Below are positions 52,744-62,457 of a stretch of 64,000 bases of DNA, in pieces. The notes beneath the pieces were generated by a model. It ran no database searches. It worked only from the letters and a program-made list of their open reading frames with translations, and was not told the origin of the DNA. The position numbers and the translations under genes were made by a program. Origin of the DNA: CAVSRC01 sp963781775 (GTDB lineage: Bacteria; Pseudomonadota; Alphaproteobacteria; Rhizobiales; Kaistiaceae). The stretch lies in assembly GCA_963781775.1 (NCBI GenBank), contig CAWAHE010000026.1, positions 62,001 through 126,000 of the forward strand, given 5' to 3'. How positions within the stretch are numbered: position 1 is the first letter of the stretch; each line of letters starts with the position of its first letter.

Positions 52744-53840
52744 GCTGCGGCCTCCGCGCGGGTGGCGATGATGGCGACCGGGCCGCCGCCGTCGGGTCCC
52801 TGATGTTCGGCGCCGCCGGAAACGAAGATCTCGGTATGGCCGACCAGCCCGGCGAGCGCGCCGGCGACGAAGGCGCGGGCATGACGGGTCGAGGAGATGT
52901 CGGAATCGTCGAGCATGGTGTGGCGGCGACCGCGGATGCGGCCGGTGCTGCCGGCTTCGGCCTTGGCCAGCAGCGCCACCAGCCGTGGTCGGTCGCCGTC
53001 GGAGACTTGTCCAGGCGCGGTGAAGCCGGAGCGGGCCAGCGCCGCGCGCACCGGCTCGACGTCGATGGCGTCGCCCATCACGGCGTGATCGACGGCGAGC
53101 GCGCCGGTCCACGCCTTGCTCATGCCGAGTACGACGATCTCGTGGTTCATCAATTCGACGCCGGCCGAGGTGCTGGCGCGGCCGGACCACAGGGCTAAGT
53201 CGCGGCCGATGGCGTCGTTTGTCACCCCGGCCGGGTCGGTCTCGCCGAGGGCGATGGCGACGCCAAGCGCCGAGGCGCCCCGCGACAGGCCCATGGATTT
53301 CAGCGCGTCGCGCGTCGCCGTCGTGGCGCCCCGGCCTTCGGCGGCGGCGATGCGCTCCGCCGTCAGCAGCGGACACTTGATCTGGACGAAGTGGACGTCG
53401 GCGGCGTCGTCGATGCCGGCGTCGGCCATGGCGGCGTGCACACCGGCGGCGACCATCAAGGCCTGCTGACGTCGCCCCAGATGCTCCGGCGCGAGGTCAG
53501 GGCTATGCACCGAGCCGATGGCCAGCGCCGGGCCGGAACCCGAGGCAGCCGCGCGACGCTCCAGCACGAGCCAGTGCGGCGCGAGGCCGCCTTCGGTGCC
53601 TCCCGACATGACCAGCGAAACACGATTGACCTCGGCCTCCGGCAGATAGCGGGCCAGCGCCCGGCGCAGTTCCTTCACCGCGAAGGCTCGGGTGAAATCG
53701 TTGACGCAGCCATTGCCCTCGGTCTTGCCGAGAATGGCGACGATACCGGCCGGATCGATTGTGCCGGCGGCGATGGCGTTATCGAGCGGCGCCACATCGT
53801 CGGGGCCGGCGGCCGACAGGCGATGGACGAGCGCGGTCAT
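52740..53840 (-). CDS. atzD: Cyanuric acid amidohydrolase / barbiturase family enzyme (AtzD-like)
   Basis: 366 residues from ATG at 53840. The family is defined by three repeats each giving a Ser-Lys pair; here Lys40 (ILGKTEGNG) with Ser79 (LVMSGGTEGG), Lys155 (VQIKCPLL) with a Ser near 223-225, and Lys293 with Ser341 (FVSGGAEHQGPDGGGPVA). The segment GRIRGRRHTMLDDSDIS is also family-specific. Cyanuric acid amidohydrolase opens the s-triazine ring to 1-carboxybiuret; barbiturase opens barbiturate. The adjacent biuret hydrolase, AtzE/G and AtzF favour cyanurate as substrate. Confidence 0.9.
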
Positions 53841-54583
53841 CACGGCAACGCCTCGATGAACGCGGCTGAAGGCGCCACCGCGCCGAAGACGCCACCCTGC
53901 ATCTTGATCATCTTGAGCGCCGCCAGATGATTGCCGACATCGGTGGCCGCGCAGCAATCCTCGAGCAGCAAGCATTCGTAGCCGAGGTCGTTGGCGTCGC
54001 GCATGGTGGTGTGGACGCAGACGTCGGTAGTGACGCCGGTCAGGACGATGTTGCGGATGCCGGCGGTCTTGAGCACGTGTTCCAGATCGGTCGCGACGAA
54101 GGAGCCCTTGCCGGGCTTGTCGATGATCGGCTCGCCGGGCAGCGGTTGCAGTTCCGGGATGATCTCCCAGCCCGGCTCGCCGCGGATCAGAATACGGCCG
54201 CACGGGCCCTGGTCGCCGATGCCGGCGCCGATCCGCTGCGAGCGCCAGCGCTTGTTGGCCGGCAGATCGGAGAGGTCCGGCTTGTGGCCCTCGCGTGTGT
54301 GGATGATCCTGTAGCCGCCGGCGCGCATGGCCGTCAGCACGCGGCGGATGGGCTCGATCGGCTCGCGGGTCAGCGCGATATCGTAGCCCATCGAGTCGAC
54401 GTAGCCGCCCGGCGCGCAGAAATCGACCTGCATGTCGATGACGATCAGCGCCGTATTGGCCGGCCGGAGGTCGCCGTCATAGGGCCACGGATAGGGATCG
54501 GCGGCGATGGTATGGCCGCCGGGCACCATGGCGGCGGCGATCCGCTCGTCCATCGTCTCCAGTCTGTCAGCCTTTGTCGCCAT
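53840..54583 (-). CDS. biuH: Biuret hydrolase BiuH
   Basis: 247 residues. The isochorismatase-like triad is Asp50 (ALIVIDMQVDF), Lys156 (PIIDKPGKGSF) and Cys189 (TGVTTDVCVHTTMRDANDLG). The N-terminal ADPYPWPYDGDLRPANTALI and NKRWRSQRIGAGIGDQGPCG closely recall the characterised Rhizobium leguminosarum biuret hydrolase. It converts biuret to allophanate and ammonia. The stop shares one base with the next gene's start, coupling it to the ring-opening enzyme. Confidence 0.92.
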   Translation of the reverse strand: MATKADRLETMDERIAAAMVPGGHTIAADPYPWPYDGDLRPANTALIVIDMQVDFCAPGGYVDSMGYDIALTREPIEPIRRVLTAMRAGGYRIIHTREGHKPDLSDLPANKRWRSQRIGAGIGDQGPCGRILIRGEPGWEIIPELQPLPGEPIIDKPGKGSFVATDLEHVLKTAGIRNIVLTGVTTDVCVHTTMRDANDLGYECLLLEDCCAATDVGNHLAALKMIKMQGGVFGAVAPSAAFIEALP

Positions 54584-54595
54584 CGGTCGGCCAGC

Positions 54596-55519
54596 TCACT
54601 TGGTGATCGACAATTCGGACGGCGCGCCGCGCAGCGATCGCTTCGGCGAAGTCGAGACGATCATGATGAGCAGCGTCAGCATGTAGGGCGCGGCGTTGAA
54701 GAAGTAGTAGCCCTGGGTGACGCCGACCGATTGCAGCGCCGGCCCGAGTGCGCCGGCCGCGCCGAAGAGCAGCGCCGCCGCGAAACAGGCAAGCGGGTTC
54801 CAGCGCGCGAAAATGACCAGCGCCACCGCCATCAGGCCCTGGCCGGAAGACAGGCCCTCGCTCCACGCGCCGGGATAGTAGAGCGACAGGAAGGCGCCGC
54901 CGACGCCCGCCGAGAAGCCGCCGATGGTCGTGGCGATGAAGCGCACCCAGTTCACCGAATAGCCCATGGCGAGCGCGGCGGCGGCGGAGTCGCCGGTCAT
55001 GCGCACGATCAGGCCGAAGCGGGTGTTGCGGAACGCCCACCACAGCAGCACGGCGAGCGCTGCGCCGACGAAGAATAGCGGATTGATCTGCAGCGCCGAC
55101 TGGACCGCGGGATTGTCCGACCACAGACCCAGTTGCAGCGACGGCAGGCGCGGCGCCTTCGGCTGGATGTATGCCTTGCCGAGGAAGAAGGCGAGGCCGG
55201 TGCCGAACAGCATCATGGCGATGCCGATGGCGATGTCGTTCACCTTGGGCAGCTTGCAGATATAGCCGTGGATGGCGCCGAAGATCGACCCGGCGACGCC
55301 GGCACCGAGCACGCCCAGCCACGGCGAACCGGTCTGGTAGGAAATCGCGTAGCCGGTCATCGCGCCGAAGACGAGCGTGCCTTCGAGGCCAAGATTGATG
55401 CGGCCCGATTTCTCCGTCAGGCACTCGCCGAGGCTGACGAACAGGAACGGCGTCGAGACGCGGATGGCGCCGGCGAACATGGCGAGCAGGACGATGGCGA
55501 GGTTGGAGCTATCGTTCAT
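54596..55519 (-). CDS. ABC transporter permease, nucleoside (BMP) type, second subunit
   Basis: 307 residues from ATG at 55519, overlapping the other permease stop by 4 bases. About eight hydrophobic helices; motifs VSLGECLTEKSGRINLGLEG and LPKVNDIAIGIAMMLFGTGL are typical of the YufQ/RbsC-like permeases that pair with BMP proteins. It precedes biuH by 12 bases. Confidence 0.9.
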   Translation of the reverse strand: MNDSSNLAIVLLAMFAGAIRVSTPFLFVSLGECLTEKSGRINLGLEGTLVFGAMTGYAISYQTGSPWLGVLGAGVAGSIFGAIHGYICKLPKVNDIAIGIAMMLFGTGLAFFLGKAYIQPKAPRLPSLQLGLWSDNPAVQSALQINPLFFVGAALAVLLWWAFRNTRFGLIVRMTGDSAAAALAMGYSVNWVRFIATTIGGFSAGVGGAFLSLYYPGAWSEGLSSGQGLMAVALVIFARWNPLACFAAALLFGAAGALGPALQSVGVTQGYYFFNAAPYMLTLLIMIVSTSPKRSLRGAPSELSITK

Positions 55520-56634
55520 CGCGTGTCGTCCTTGCTGCGAAAGAAAGAGAAGCGGCCGTAGAGCGTGTCGGAGACCAGCAGGATGACGAACATCAAGCCT
55601 TGCAGCACCGCCACTGTCGCGTCGGGCATGCCCATGCGCCGCTGGATCAGACCGCCGGCCGCCGCGATGCCGCCGAGGAAGATCGACACCGGGATGATGG
55701 CGAGCGGGTTCTGCTTGGCGAGGAAGGCGACGAGAATGCCGGTGAAGCCGTAGCCGGCGGCGAGCGAGGCGTTGGCGCGGCCCTGGATGGCGCCGACCTC
55801 GAAATAGCCGGCGAGCCCGGCGCACGCCCCGGCGATGGCGCAGGAGATGACGATCAGCCGCCCGACCGGCAGGCCCTGCGCCCGCGCCGCGCGCACATTG
55901 CCGCCGGTGATGCGCGCCGCGAAACCGAATTTGGTGCGGTTCATCAGCACCCACAGCGCGATCGCCAGCACGATACCGACCACCAGCCCCCAGTGCACGT
56001 CGATGCCGGGGATGTTGCCGACCATGTTGGCCTCGCCGATCGGCTTGGTCGACGGCTTGTTGGGGTTCGACGGGTCGCGCAGCGCGCCTTCGACGAAGAA
56101 ATTCATGATCGCGACGGCGATGTAATAGAGCAGCAGGCTGGCGATCGTTTCGTTGACGCCGCGATAGAAGCGCAGCACGCCGACGAAGCCGATCCAGATC
56201 GCGCCGGTGAGCGTCGCCATGATAATCATCACCGGCATCACGATCCACGGCGAGGCCCAGCCGATGAAGGGCAGCGCCGATGCGGCCGCGGCGAAACCGC
56301 CGAGCACCAGCGCGCCTTCGCCGCCGATCACCACCATGCCGAGGCGGGCGGGCACCGCCACGCAAAGCGCCGTGAAGATCAGCGGCGCCGCGCGCACCAG
56401 CGTGTTCTCCCAGGAGAACGCGGTGCCGAAACCGCCGCGCCAGAGCAGGCCGTAGAATTCGAGCGGCGATTTGCCGAGAACCAGCAGGAAGATCGAGAAG
56501 AGGACCGCCGAGGCGAGCACCGCCATCACCGGGATGACCACCGCCTCGGCCGAGCGGGCGATGCGGCCGAGGATGTCGGCGGCGGGCGCAATTGTCGGTG
56601 GGGCGTCGACTTCGGTCGGGGTGGTCGCGGTCAC
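55516..56634 (-). CDS. ABC transporter permease, nucleoside (BMP) type, first subunit
   Basis: 372 residues from GTG at 56634. A hydrophilic N-terminus of about 30 residues is followed by about ten hydrophobic helices. The motifs VIGGEGALVLGGFAAAASAL and GNVRAARAQGLPVGRLIVIS fit the YufP-type permease. It follows the binding-protein gene after 89 bases. Confidence 0.9.
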   Translation of the reverse strand: MTATTPTEVDAPPTIAPAADILGRIARSAEAVVIPVMAVLASAVLFSIFLLVLGKSPLEFYGLLWRGGFGTAFSWENTLVRAAPLIFTALCVAVPARLGMVVIGGEGALVLGGFAAAASALPFIGWASPWIVMPVMIIMATLTGAIWIGFVGVLRFYRGVNETIASLLLYYIAVAIMNFFVEGALRDPSNPNKPSTKPIGEANMVGNIPGIDVHWGLVVGIVLAIALWVLMNRTKFGFAARITGGNVRAARAQGLPVGRLIVISCAIAGACAGLAGYFEVGAIQGRANASLAAGYGFTGILVAFLAKQNPLAIIPVSIFLGGIAAAGGLIQRRMGMPDATVAVLQGLMFVILLVSDTLYGRFSFFRSKDDTR

Positions 56635-56723
56635 GGGCGTTCGGCCCTTTGCGGGTATCGGATAGCGAGGAAGTCCCGGGCGGCCGGAGGGGAGGAAGCT
56701 CCCCGACCGCCCGGACAGGGAGC

Positions 56724-57842
56724 TCAGGTGATCGAGCCGACGACGCCTTCGACGAGGTAGTTGGTCTGCTCCAGCCACACGTCGTAGGGCGGGTGCTCGG
56801 TGCCGGCCGGGATCACTTCCTTGCCGGTGTTGTCCTTGAGCGGCCCGACGAAGATCGGCTTCAGCGCCTTGATCTCGGCCTTGGCGGCGTCGGCCGCGGC
56901 GATTGCTTCCGGCGAAGCGCCGGCGCCGTAGGCGGTGTTCTGCACGTAGTCCTTGTCGTAGCCGCCGCGCACGAAGTTCGGCAGCGGCTGGCCCTTGGAC
57001 AGGAGGTCGGCGAACTGCGAGTAGATCGTGATCCACTTGTATTCGGCGCCCGTGATGAAGCCCTTAGGCGCCAGCGATGCCTGGCTGGCATTGTGACCGC
57101 AGGTCTTCACGCCGCGGCTTTCGGCCGTCTGGATGACGACCTTGGGGCTGTCCACGTGGCAGGTGATGACGTCGCAGCCGGCGTCGACCAGCGCGTTGGT
57201 CAATTCGGCCTCGCGTACCGGCAGCGACCATTCGCCGGTGAAGATCACCTGCACGGTGGCGTTCGGATTGGTCTTCTTCGCGCCGAGCAGGAACGAGTTG
57301 ATGTTGAGCAGCACCGTGCCGATCGGCTTGGCGGCGACGAAGCCGAGCTTGTTGGTCTTGGTCGACAGGCCGGCGGCGATGCCGTCGATGTAGTGGCCCT
57401 GGTCGAGATAGCCGTAATAGCTGCCGGCGTTCTTCGGATTCTTGTCGGTCCACAGACCGGCGGCATGACGGAACTGCACGTCGGGATATTTCTTTGCCAT
57501 GTCGAGCATGAACGGGTCGAAATAGCCGAACGAGGTGGCGAAGATCAGGCCGGCGCCGTCGAGCTGGATCATGCTCTCCATGGTCTTGGAGACCGCGTCG
57601 GTCTCCGGCACGTTCTCTTCCTCGACCACGTTGACCCCGGGGATGGCCTTCAGCGCCTCGGCGGCGACGGCATGCGCCTGGTTCCAGCCGAAGTCGTCGC
57701 GCGAACCGACATAGACGATGCCGATGGTCAGACCATCGGCGCGCGCCGCGCGTAGCGGCAGCACGCCGGAAGCAAGACCTATGGCGCCGAGCGCGGCACC
57801 GCCTTTCAACAGCTTCCTGCGCGAAAGATCGAACTGTGACAT
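56724..57842 (-). CDS. BMP-family substrate-binding protein of the putative heterocycle importer
   Basis: 372 residues from ATG at 57842 with AAGGGGG upstream; a longer frame exists but has no comparable site. A Tat-type signal (SRRKLLKGG at residues 7-15) is followed by a hydrophobic stretch. The mature protein has the BMP pattern: GIVYVGSRDDFGWNQAHAVA, FATSFGYFDPFMLDMAKKYP and HAAGLWTDKNPKNAGSYYG. BMP proteins bind nucleosides, purines or related ring compounds. Here the operon encodes ring-opening and biuret-degrading enzymes, so cyanuric acid or a similar ring is the likely ligand. First gene of the operon. Confidence 0.9.
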   Translation of the reverse strand: MSQFDLSRRKLLKGGAALGAIGLASGVLPLRAARADGLTIGIVYVGSRDDFGWNQAHAVAAEALKAIPGVNVVEEENVPETDAVSKTMESMIQLDGAGLIFATSFGYFDPFMLDMAKKYPDVQFRHAAGLWTDKNPKNAGSYYGYLDQGHYIDGIAAGLSTKTNKLGFVAAKPIGTVLLNINSFLLGAKKTNPNATVQVIFTGEWSLPVREAELTNALVDAGCDVITCHVDSPKVVIQTAESRGVKTCGHNASQASLAPKGFITGAEYKWITIYSQFADLLSKGQPLPNFVRGGYDKDYVQNTAYGAGASPEAIAAADAAKAEIKALKPIFVGPLKDNTGKEVIPAGTEHPPYDVWLEQTNYLVEGVVGSIT

Positions 57843-58089
57843 CTGCGAACCCCCTTGAGAGAGACAAGACCCGTCCGAAGGCGGACGCGGCCGCCTTTGC
57901 AGATGCCATCGCAACCACCGTGCCAGAATCCGCTGCGCTGCAGCGAGGCGCCGGATCGCAACCGGGCCTGTCGGCGTTTTCTGAATAGAGTCGGGCGTTT
58001 AGGTTTTTCGCTGGCGGCGTCTTGCGGGCCGGCCGGAGTGCGAAGCGGGTCGGGAATCGGCGACGGCCCTGCCGGCGTCAGCTGACGGT

Positions 58090-58100
58090 ATTGTATGCAC
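58090..58100. promoter_or_regulatory. GntR-type operator-like site upstream of the BMP operon
   Basis: ATTGTATGCAC shares the ATTGTAT(G/A)C core with the sites at 41347 and 43091. It lies in the 280-base gap between the GntR gene and the BMP gene, which otherwise shows no gene or clear hairpin. Confidence 0.4.
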
Positions 58101-58122
58101 AGCGATGAATAATGCTGAATTG

Positions 58123-58857
58123 TTAGGCGTTGTTCGGCGATGCCGTGATCGGCGGCAGTGGCGAATCCGCCGGTCGCGGGTCGGCCTCGAACGCAGCCTG
58201 CTCACGCCGCCGGACGGCTTCGCCGGCGACCGCGTCCACGGCGGTGCGCACCACGATGATATGCGCCCGCATCTCGGTCGCCGCCGCGTCGGCGTCGCCG
58301 CGCTGGATCGCGGTCACCACCGCGCCGTGCTCGGCGTGCGATTTGGCGAGCCGGCCGAGGGTCTCGAATTGCGCCCGTCGAAATGGCGCGCACCGCTGGC
58401 GCACGGTCAGCGCCAGTTCGGCGAGAAAGCCGTTATGCGCCCCATGATAGATGGCATCGTGGAAGCGGTTGTTGAAGTTGACATAGGCGTCCCGCCGCCC
58501 CGCGGAGACCAGCCGCTCGCTTTCCTGCTGCAGGGCGAGCAGATGCCGGCGCTCGCTTGCCGTCATGTTGACCGCCGACCAGCGCGCGCACAGCGCCTCA
58601 AGTTCGGCCATCACCGCGAACATGTCGTCGAGCTGCTTGTCCGAGAGCCGCGCCACCACCGCGCCGCGCCGCGCCCGCGCAGATACCAGCCCGATCGCCT
58701 CGAGCTGGCGGATCGCTTCGCGGATCGGCGTGCGCGACACGCCGAACGTCGCCGCAATGACGGTTTCGTCGAGTGCGGTGCCCGGAGCCAGACGGCCGTG
58801 GACGATATCGTCGGCAATCGCCTGGTGGATCAGCTTCGCCTTGGTCTGCTTGGTCAT
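58123..58857 (-). CDS. GntR/FCD-family transcriptional regulator of the island (candidate)
   Basis: 244 residues from ATG at 58857, which gives the usual GntR beginning TKAKLIHQAIADDIVHGRLA; the frame is open to 59019. The winged helix has PGTALDETVIAATFGVSRTP and IREAIRQLEAIGLVSARARR; the FCD domain has FNNRFHDAIYHGAHNGFLAE. It is directly upstream of the BMP operon on the same strand, so it probably controls that operon in response to a pathway intermediate. Confidence 0.88.
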   Translation of the reverse strand: MTKQTKAKLIHQAIADDIVHGRLAPGTALDETVIAATFGVSRTPIREAIRQLEAIGLVSARARRGAVVARLSDKQLDDMFAVMAELEALCARWSAVNMTASERRHLLALQQESERLVSAGRRDAYVNFNNRFHDAIYHGAHNGFLAELALTVRQRCAPFRRAQFETLGRLAKSHAEHGAVVTAIQRGDADAAATEMRAHIIVVRTAVDAVAGEAVRRREQAAFEADPRPADSPLPPITASPNNA

Positions 58858-59019
58858 GATATTGGCTCTGGCGTTGTCCCATTCTACATGGGTCGCCGGA
58901 ATCCCGAGCAATTTGTGCGCCAGACAATCCGCGCCAGACAGCAGACGCGCGAGGGTCGGATCGTCTCGTATGACGATGGTGTCCATCGCTCTTCCGCGTT
59001 CAGGCCGCGCGGTATCCAC

Positions 59020-59406
59020 TCATCTGGCCCAGGGCGCATTTTGCAGGACCATTCGGTAGCCGTCCGGGTCCTCAAATGTCAGTCCGTCACGATCCCAATA
59101 CGGATTGGAAGCCGTCACGGGTTCAAAGCCCGCGGCACGCATCTTCTCAACGGCCAGGCGCCAATCGTCAGCGTCCGGACGATAGAACACCAGCAGATGT
59201 TCGTCCGTAGGTGCGCGTCCGACTGCGTGTCCGCGGCGTCGCGTGAATTCCAGATGATAAGGGCACGCATCCTGGCCCAAAATAATGCCGTCGAACCCGG
59301 CGTGATCTTCAAACCGGCCGAGAATTTCCAGCCCGAGGCCATTGCAGTAGAAACGCAGCAGGCCCTCAAGATCGTCGGTGGGGCGAGCAACGCGAAGAGT
59401 CACCAT
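59020..59406 (-). CDS. VOC (glyoxalase/bleomycin resistance) family protein
   Basis: 128 residues, a complete single VOC domain: RVARPTDDLEGLLRFYCNGL, GFDGIILGQDACPYHLEFTR and the C-terminal GLTFEDPDGYRMVLQNAPW. Members use a metal to act on varied substrates, so function is not predictable. It precedes the GntR gene on the same strand by 162 bases. It is not a copy of the broken VOC gene at 46202. Confidence 0.88.
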   Translation of the reverse strand: MVTLRVARPTDDLEGLLRFYCNGLGLEILGRFEDHAGFDGIILGQDACPYHLEFTRRRGHAVGRAPTDEHLLVFYRPDADDWRLAVEKMRAAGFEPVTASNPYWDRDGLTFEDPDGYRMVLQNAPWAR

Positions 59407-59516
59407 GCCCTGAATGGATCCACCCGGTCGTATCTCCGCGCCACAATAGCCGATCGGATCCGCGGCTGAATAGATGTGACTGTCAGCTCAAGGCAGCGCG
59501 GTGCGCGGTAGATCGC

Positions 59517-60479
59517 TCAGGCCGGCGTCTTCTGGCGGAAGCCGTAGGTCGCGTCGAGCCGGCCGCGCAGGTAGTCCGCCCCGCTCACCGGCTGGTAGCG
59601 CGCCGGCCGTTCGGCGGAGACGCAGGTCGGCAGGCAGGCGACCGTGGCGTCCGGGTTCGGGTCCATGAAAAAGGCCACCGAATAGCGGTCGCGGCCGCCG
59701 CTGTTGACCACCCGGTGTGGCGTCGAAACGTAAACGTCGTTGGTCCACCGCATCATGCAGTCGCCGATGTTGCAGATGAACGCGCCGGGAATGGTCGGCG
59801 CGGGAATCCAGCCGCCATCGCGACGCTTCACTTCCAGCCCGCCCGCCGAATCGGTGAGCAGCAGCGTCACGTCGCCGTAGTCGGTGTGTTCGCCGGCGCC
59901 GATCTGCCCGGTGGCTGCGTTTGGCGGCTGCGGCGGATAGTGCAGCAGACGCAGCGTCGCCATCGGCTGGTCGAGCTTGTCCTCGAAGAAATCCGGATCG
60001 AGGTTGAGGTCGCGGGCGATGGCGCTGTGCAGGCGACGCCCGACCGACCAGACGGCGTCGAAATAGGAGAGCATTGTCGTTCGCCATCCGGCGAGGTCCG
60101 GCCACAGGTTGACGCCGCGGAACGGTTCGCCGGCCACCACGCGCGGATCGTCGGCGGCAAGATCGAGACCGATGTTGAAGGCTTCCTTCAGGTCCGCCGC
60201 CTTCGTCGGGTCGAGGCTCTCGCCCTTCATCGCCACGTAGCCGCGATTGTGCGGCGATCGCGTGATCGACTGTTGGCTCTTTTCCGACTCCGGCAGGGAG
60301 AAGAAGCGCGCCGACTCGCGGAACACGGCGCTGATCAGCGCGGGATCGATACCGTGCCCGGTCAGATAGAAGAAGCCGGCGCCGCGCGCCGCCTTGCCGA
60401 TGTCGCTGGCGACCGCGGCGAGCCCGTCGGGACTGCTTGCCAGCGGGCTCATGTCGATGATCGGCAGCGATTGGTCCAT
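59517..60479 (-). CDS. 2-oxoglutarate/Fe(II)-dependent oxygenase, isopenicillin N synthase-like
   Basis: 320 residues. The iron ligands are His198 and Asp200 (GEHTDYGDVTLLL) and His255 (VSTPHRVVNS), with the 2-oxoglutarate Arg265 in RYSVAFF. The N-terminal LPIIDMSPLA and GAGFFYLTGHGID are typical of the plant-type superfamily. The substrate is unknown; bacterial members hydroxylate or desaturate small acids. It is divergent from the diacylglycerol-kinase-like gene. Confidence 0.9.
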   Translation of the reverse strand: MDQSLPIIDMSPLASSPDGLAAVASDIGKAARGAGFFYLTGHGIDPALISAVFRESARFFSLPESEKSQQSITRSPHNRGYVAMKGESLDPTKAADLKEAFNIGLDLAADDPRVVAGEPFRGVNLWPDLAGWRTTMLSYFDAVWSVGRRLHSAIARDLNLDPDFFEDKLDQPMATLRLLHYPPQPPNAATGQIGAGEHTDYGDVTLLLTDSAGGLEVKRRDGGWIPAPTIPGAFICNIGDCMMRWTNDVYVSTPHRVVNSGGRDRYSVAFFMDPNPDATVACLPTCVSAERPARYQPVSGADYLRGRLDATYGFRQKTPA

Positions 60480-60643
60480 CGGATGCTCCTCCCCGGTCTG
60501 TGCCGCACGGGCAGCAATTTGCGCGCCAACCCAACCCTATCCCAGAATGGGAACGCGGACAGTTTGATGACACCGCGTGGAACCGAGGGCACGTACCAGC
60601 AGTTACCAGCATGCGGTTTTTCGCGCGGGAAGCAAAATTATCC

Positions 60644-61600
60644 ATGCGGGTTGCGATCGTCCTCAATGATTCCTCGGGCGGCGCCCTTGGCCGGGGCGGC
60701 TTGGCGCGCGAAGTGGCGCGCCTGCTGGCGAGCGCCGGCGTGGATGCGCAGTTCTTCGGCGACGAACATGGCGATCTGCCGGGCCGCATCGAGGCGGCCC
60801 GCGCGGCCGGCGATGGCCTGGTGGTGGTCGGCGGCGGCGACGGCACGATCGCCAGCGCCGCGCAGGTTCTCGCCGGCACCGATACGGCACTCGCCATCCT
60901 GCCTCTCGGCACGATGAATCTGATGGCGAAGGACCTCGCCATCCCCCTCGATCTCGAAGCGGCCGTCGCCACGATCGCCTCCGGCGAAATCCGGGTTGTC
61001 GATGTCGGCTCGGTGAACGGTCATGTGTTCCTGTGCAATTCCGTCATCGGCGTCGCGGCGGTGCTCCAGCGTCAGCGCGAGCGCGAGCGTTCCATGCCGG
61101 GCATGGTGCGCTGGTGGCGCCTGTCGATCGCCGCCGTCAAGGCTTTCACGCGCTACCGGCCCCGCCGTCTCGGCGTCCAGCTCGGCAGAGGCATGAGCCG
61201 CTTGCGGACCCGCGCCCTGGTCGTCGCCGTGAATGCCTACGATCCCGCGGCGCTGCCGCAGTTGGCGCGCGCCCGGCTCGATGGTGGCGAACTCGTGCTC
61301 TACGTGGTCGACGCCGTCGGCCCGCTTCGCCTGCTTGGCCGCGTCCTCGGCTGGATCGCGGGCAGGGCCGCTGGCATCGGCATCGAGCGGCATCGCGGCG
61401 CGCGGCTCGCGGTCAGCAGCAGGCGCAAACGGCTGCGCGTGATGAACGATGGTGAGCTTCGCCTGGTATCCTCACCGCTTCGCTACCGGCTTCATCGCAA
61501 GGCGTTGCGTGTTCTGGTTCCGGCATTGGTCGCCGAACCGCCGAACGTCGCTGCCGAGAAGGACGTCGCGGCATCGTTCGCCGGGGCATCGGCGCCTTGA
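60644..61600 (+). CDS. Diacylglycerol kinase-like lipid kinase
   Basis: 318 residues from ATG at 60644, the start of the family (RVAIVLNDSSGGALG); the frame is open to 60500. The nucleotide-binding motif GGGDGT is at residues 63-68, followed by LAILPLGTMNLMAKDLAIPL. The C-terminal domain includes DGELRLVSSPLRYRLHRKAL. Such enzymes phosphorylate diacylglycerol or sphingoid-type lipids at the membrane. It overlaps the metallophosphoesterase gene by 4 bases, suggesting paired kinase and hydrolase roles. Confidence 0.88.
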   Translation: MRVAIVLNDSSGGALGRGGLAREVARLLASAGVDAQFFGDEHGDLPGRIEAARAAGDGLVVVGGGDGTIASAAQVLAGTDTALAILPLGTMNLMAKDLAIPLDLEAAVATIASGEIRVVDVGSVNGHVFLCNSVIGVAAVLQRQRERERSMPGMVRWWRLSIAAVKAFTRYRPRRLGVQLGRGMSRLRTRALVVAVNAYDPAALPQLARARLDGGELVLYVVDAVGPLRLLGRVLGWIAGRAAGIGIERHRGARLAVSSRRKRLRVMNDGELRLVSSPLRYRLHRKALRVLVPALVAEPPNVAAEKDVAASFAGASAP

Positions 61601-62397
61601 CCCGCATCGTCCACATCTCCGATCTTCATTTTGGCCGGACCGATCCGCAGGTGGTCGAGGGGCTGGTCGCCGACATCAATCGCCAGCCGCCCGATCTTGT
61701 CGTGGTCAGCGGCGATCTGACGCTGAGCGCCCGCCGTGTGGAATTTCAGGAGGCGCGCTCCTTCCTCGACCGGCTTGCCGCGCCGTTTCTCGCTGTGCCC
61801 GGCAACCACGACATATCGCCCTACCGGATGGTCGAGCGGTTCGTCTTCCCGTACCGGCGCTGGCGGACGTTCATTTCGCCGACCGTCGAGCCGGAGTGGC
61901 GTGACACGCAGGTCGCGATTGTCGGCATCAACACGGCGCGGCGCCTGGCGCTCCACTGGAACTGGTCGCATGGTCGCGTCAACCGGGCCCAGATCGAACG
62001 CGTTGGCCGGCGTTTCGCGCGCCTGCCGCGCCACCTGTTCCGCGTCGTCGTCGCCCACCACCCGTTCATGCCGCCGGCCGAGGCCGCTGGAACCCGCCTC
62101 GTCGGCCGCGCCAGAAAAGCCGTCGCTGCCTTCTCGCAATACGGCGTCGATCTCATCTTGTCCGGCCATCTCCACCGCGGCTATCGGCGGGCGCTCGCCG
62201 AGGAAGCGGAGGTGCTGTCCGGTGGGCTCGGTCCGACCGCCGGGGGCCTGCACGTCGTCCACGCGGCCACCGCCACATCTACGCGTCTGCGTGACGAGCC
62301 CAACAGCTACAACATCATCTCTGTCGCCGACCGCGTCTTCCAGATGAGTGTCCGCCAGTGGGACGGCGCCCTTTGGGTTGATCGGGACGCGGGCTAG
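61597..62397 (+). CDS. Calcineurin-like metallophosphoesterase
   Basis: 266 residues starting with TTG in the TTGA overlap with the preceding stop. The metal-binding motifs are in order: ISDLHFGR (Asp9, His11), VVSGDLT, VPGNHDISPYR, VVVAHHPFMPP and LSGHLHRGYRR. This is the CpdA/UDP-diacylglucosamine-type arrangement. Possible substrates are cyclic nucleotides or lipid phosphates. A class III nucleotide cyclase lies 60 bases downstream, so cyclic AMP turnover is one possibility. Confidence 0.9.
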   Translation: MTRIVHISDLHFGRTDPQVVEGLVADINRQPPDLVVVSGDLTLSARRVEFQEARSFLDRLAAPFLAVPGNHDISPYRMVERFVFPYRRWRTFISPTVEPEWRDTQVAIVGINTARRLALHWNWSHGRVNRAQIERVGRRFARLPRHLFRVVVAHHPFMPPAEAAGTRLVGRARKAVAAFSQYGVDLILSGHLHRGYRRALAEEAEVLSGGLGPTAGGLHVVHAATATSTRLRDEPNSYNIISVADRVFQMSVRQWDGALWVDRDAG

Positions 62398-62457
62398 TTC
62401 CGCGGCAGGCAACCGGCCGTCGTGCCGCCTTTTTCGATTTCCGTGTAATATCGGGGC

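Noticed and set aside
60540..60552. TCCCA-GAA-TGGGA inverted repeat between the oxygenase and the lipid kinase genes
   Set aside because: Arms of five bases are expected by chance in this many gaps; no second copy was found near related genes.
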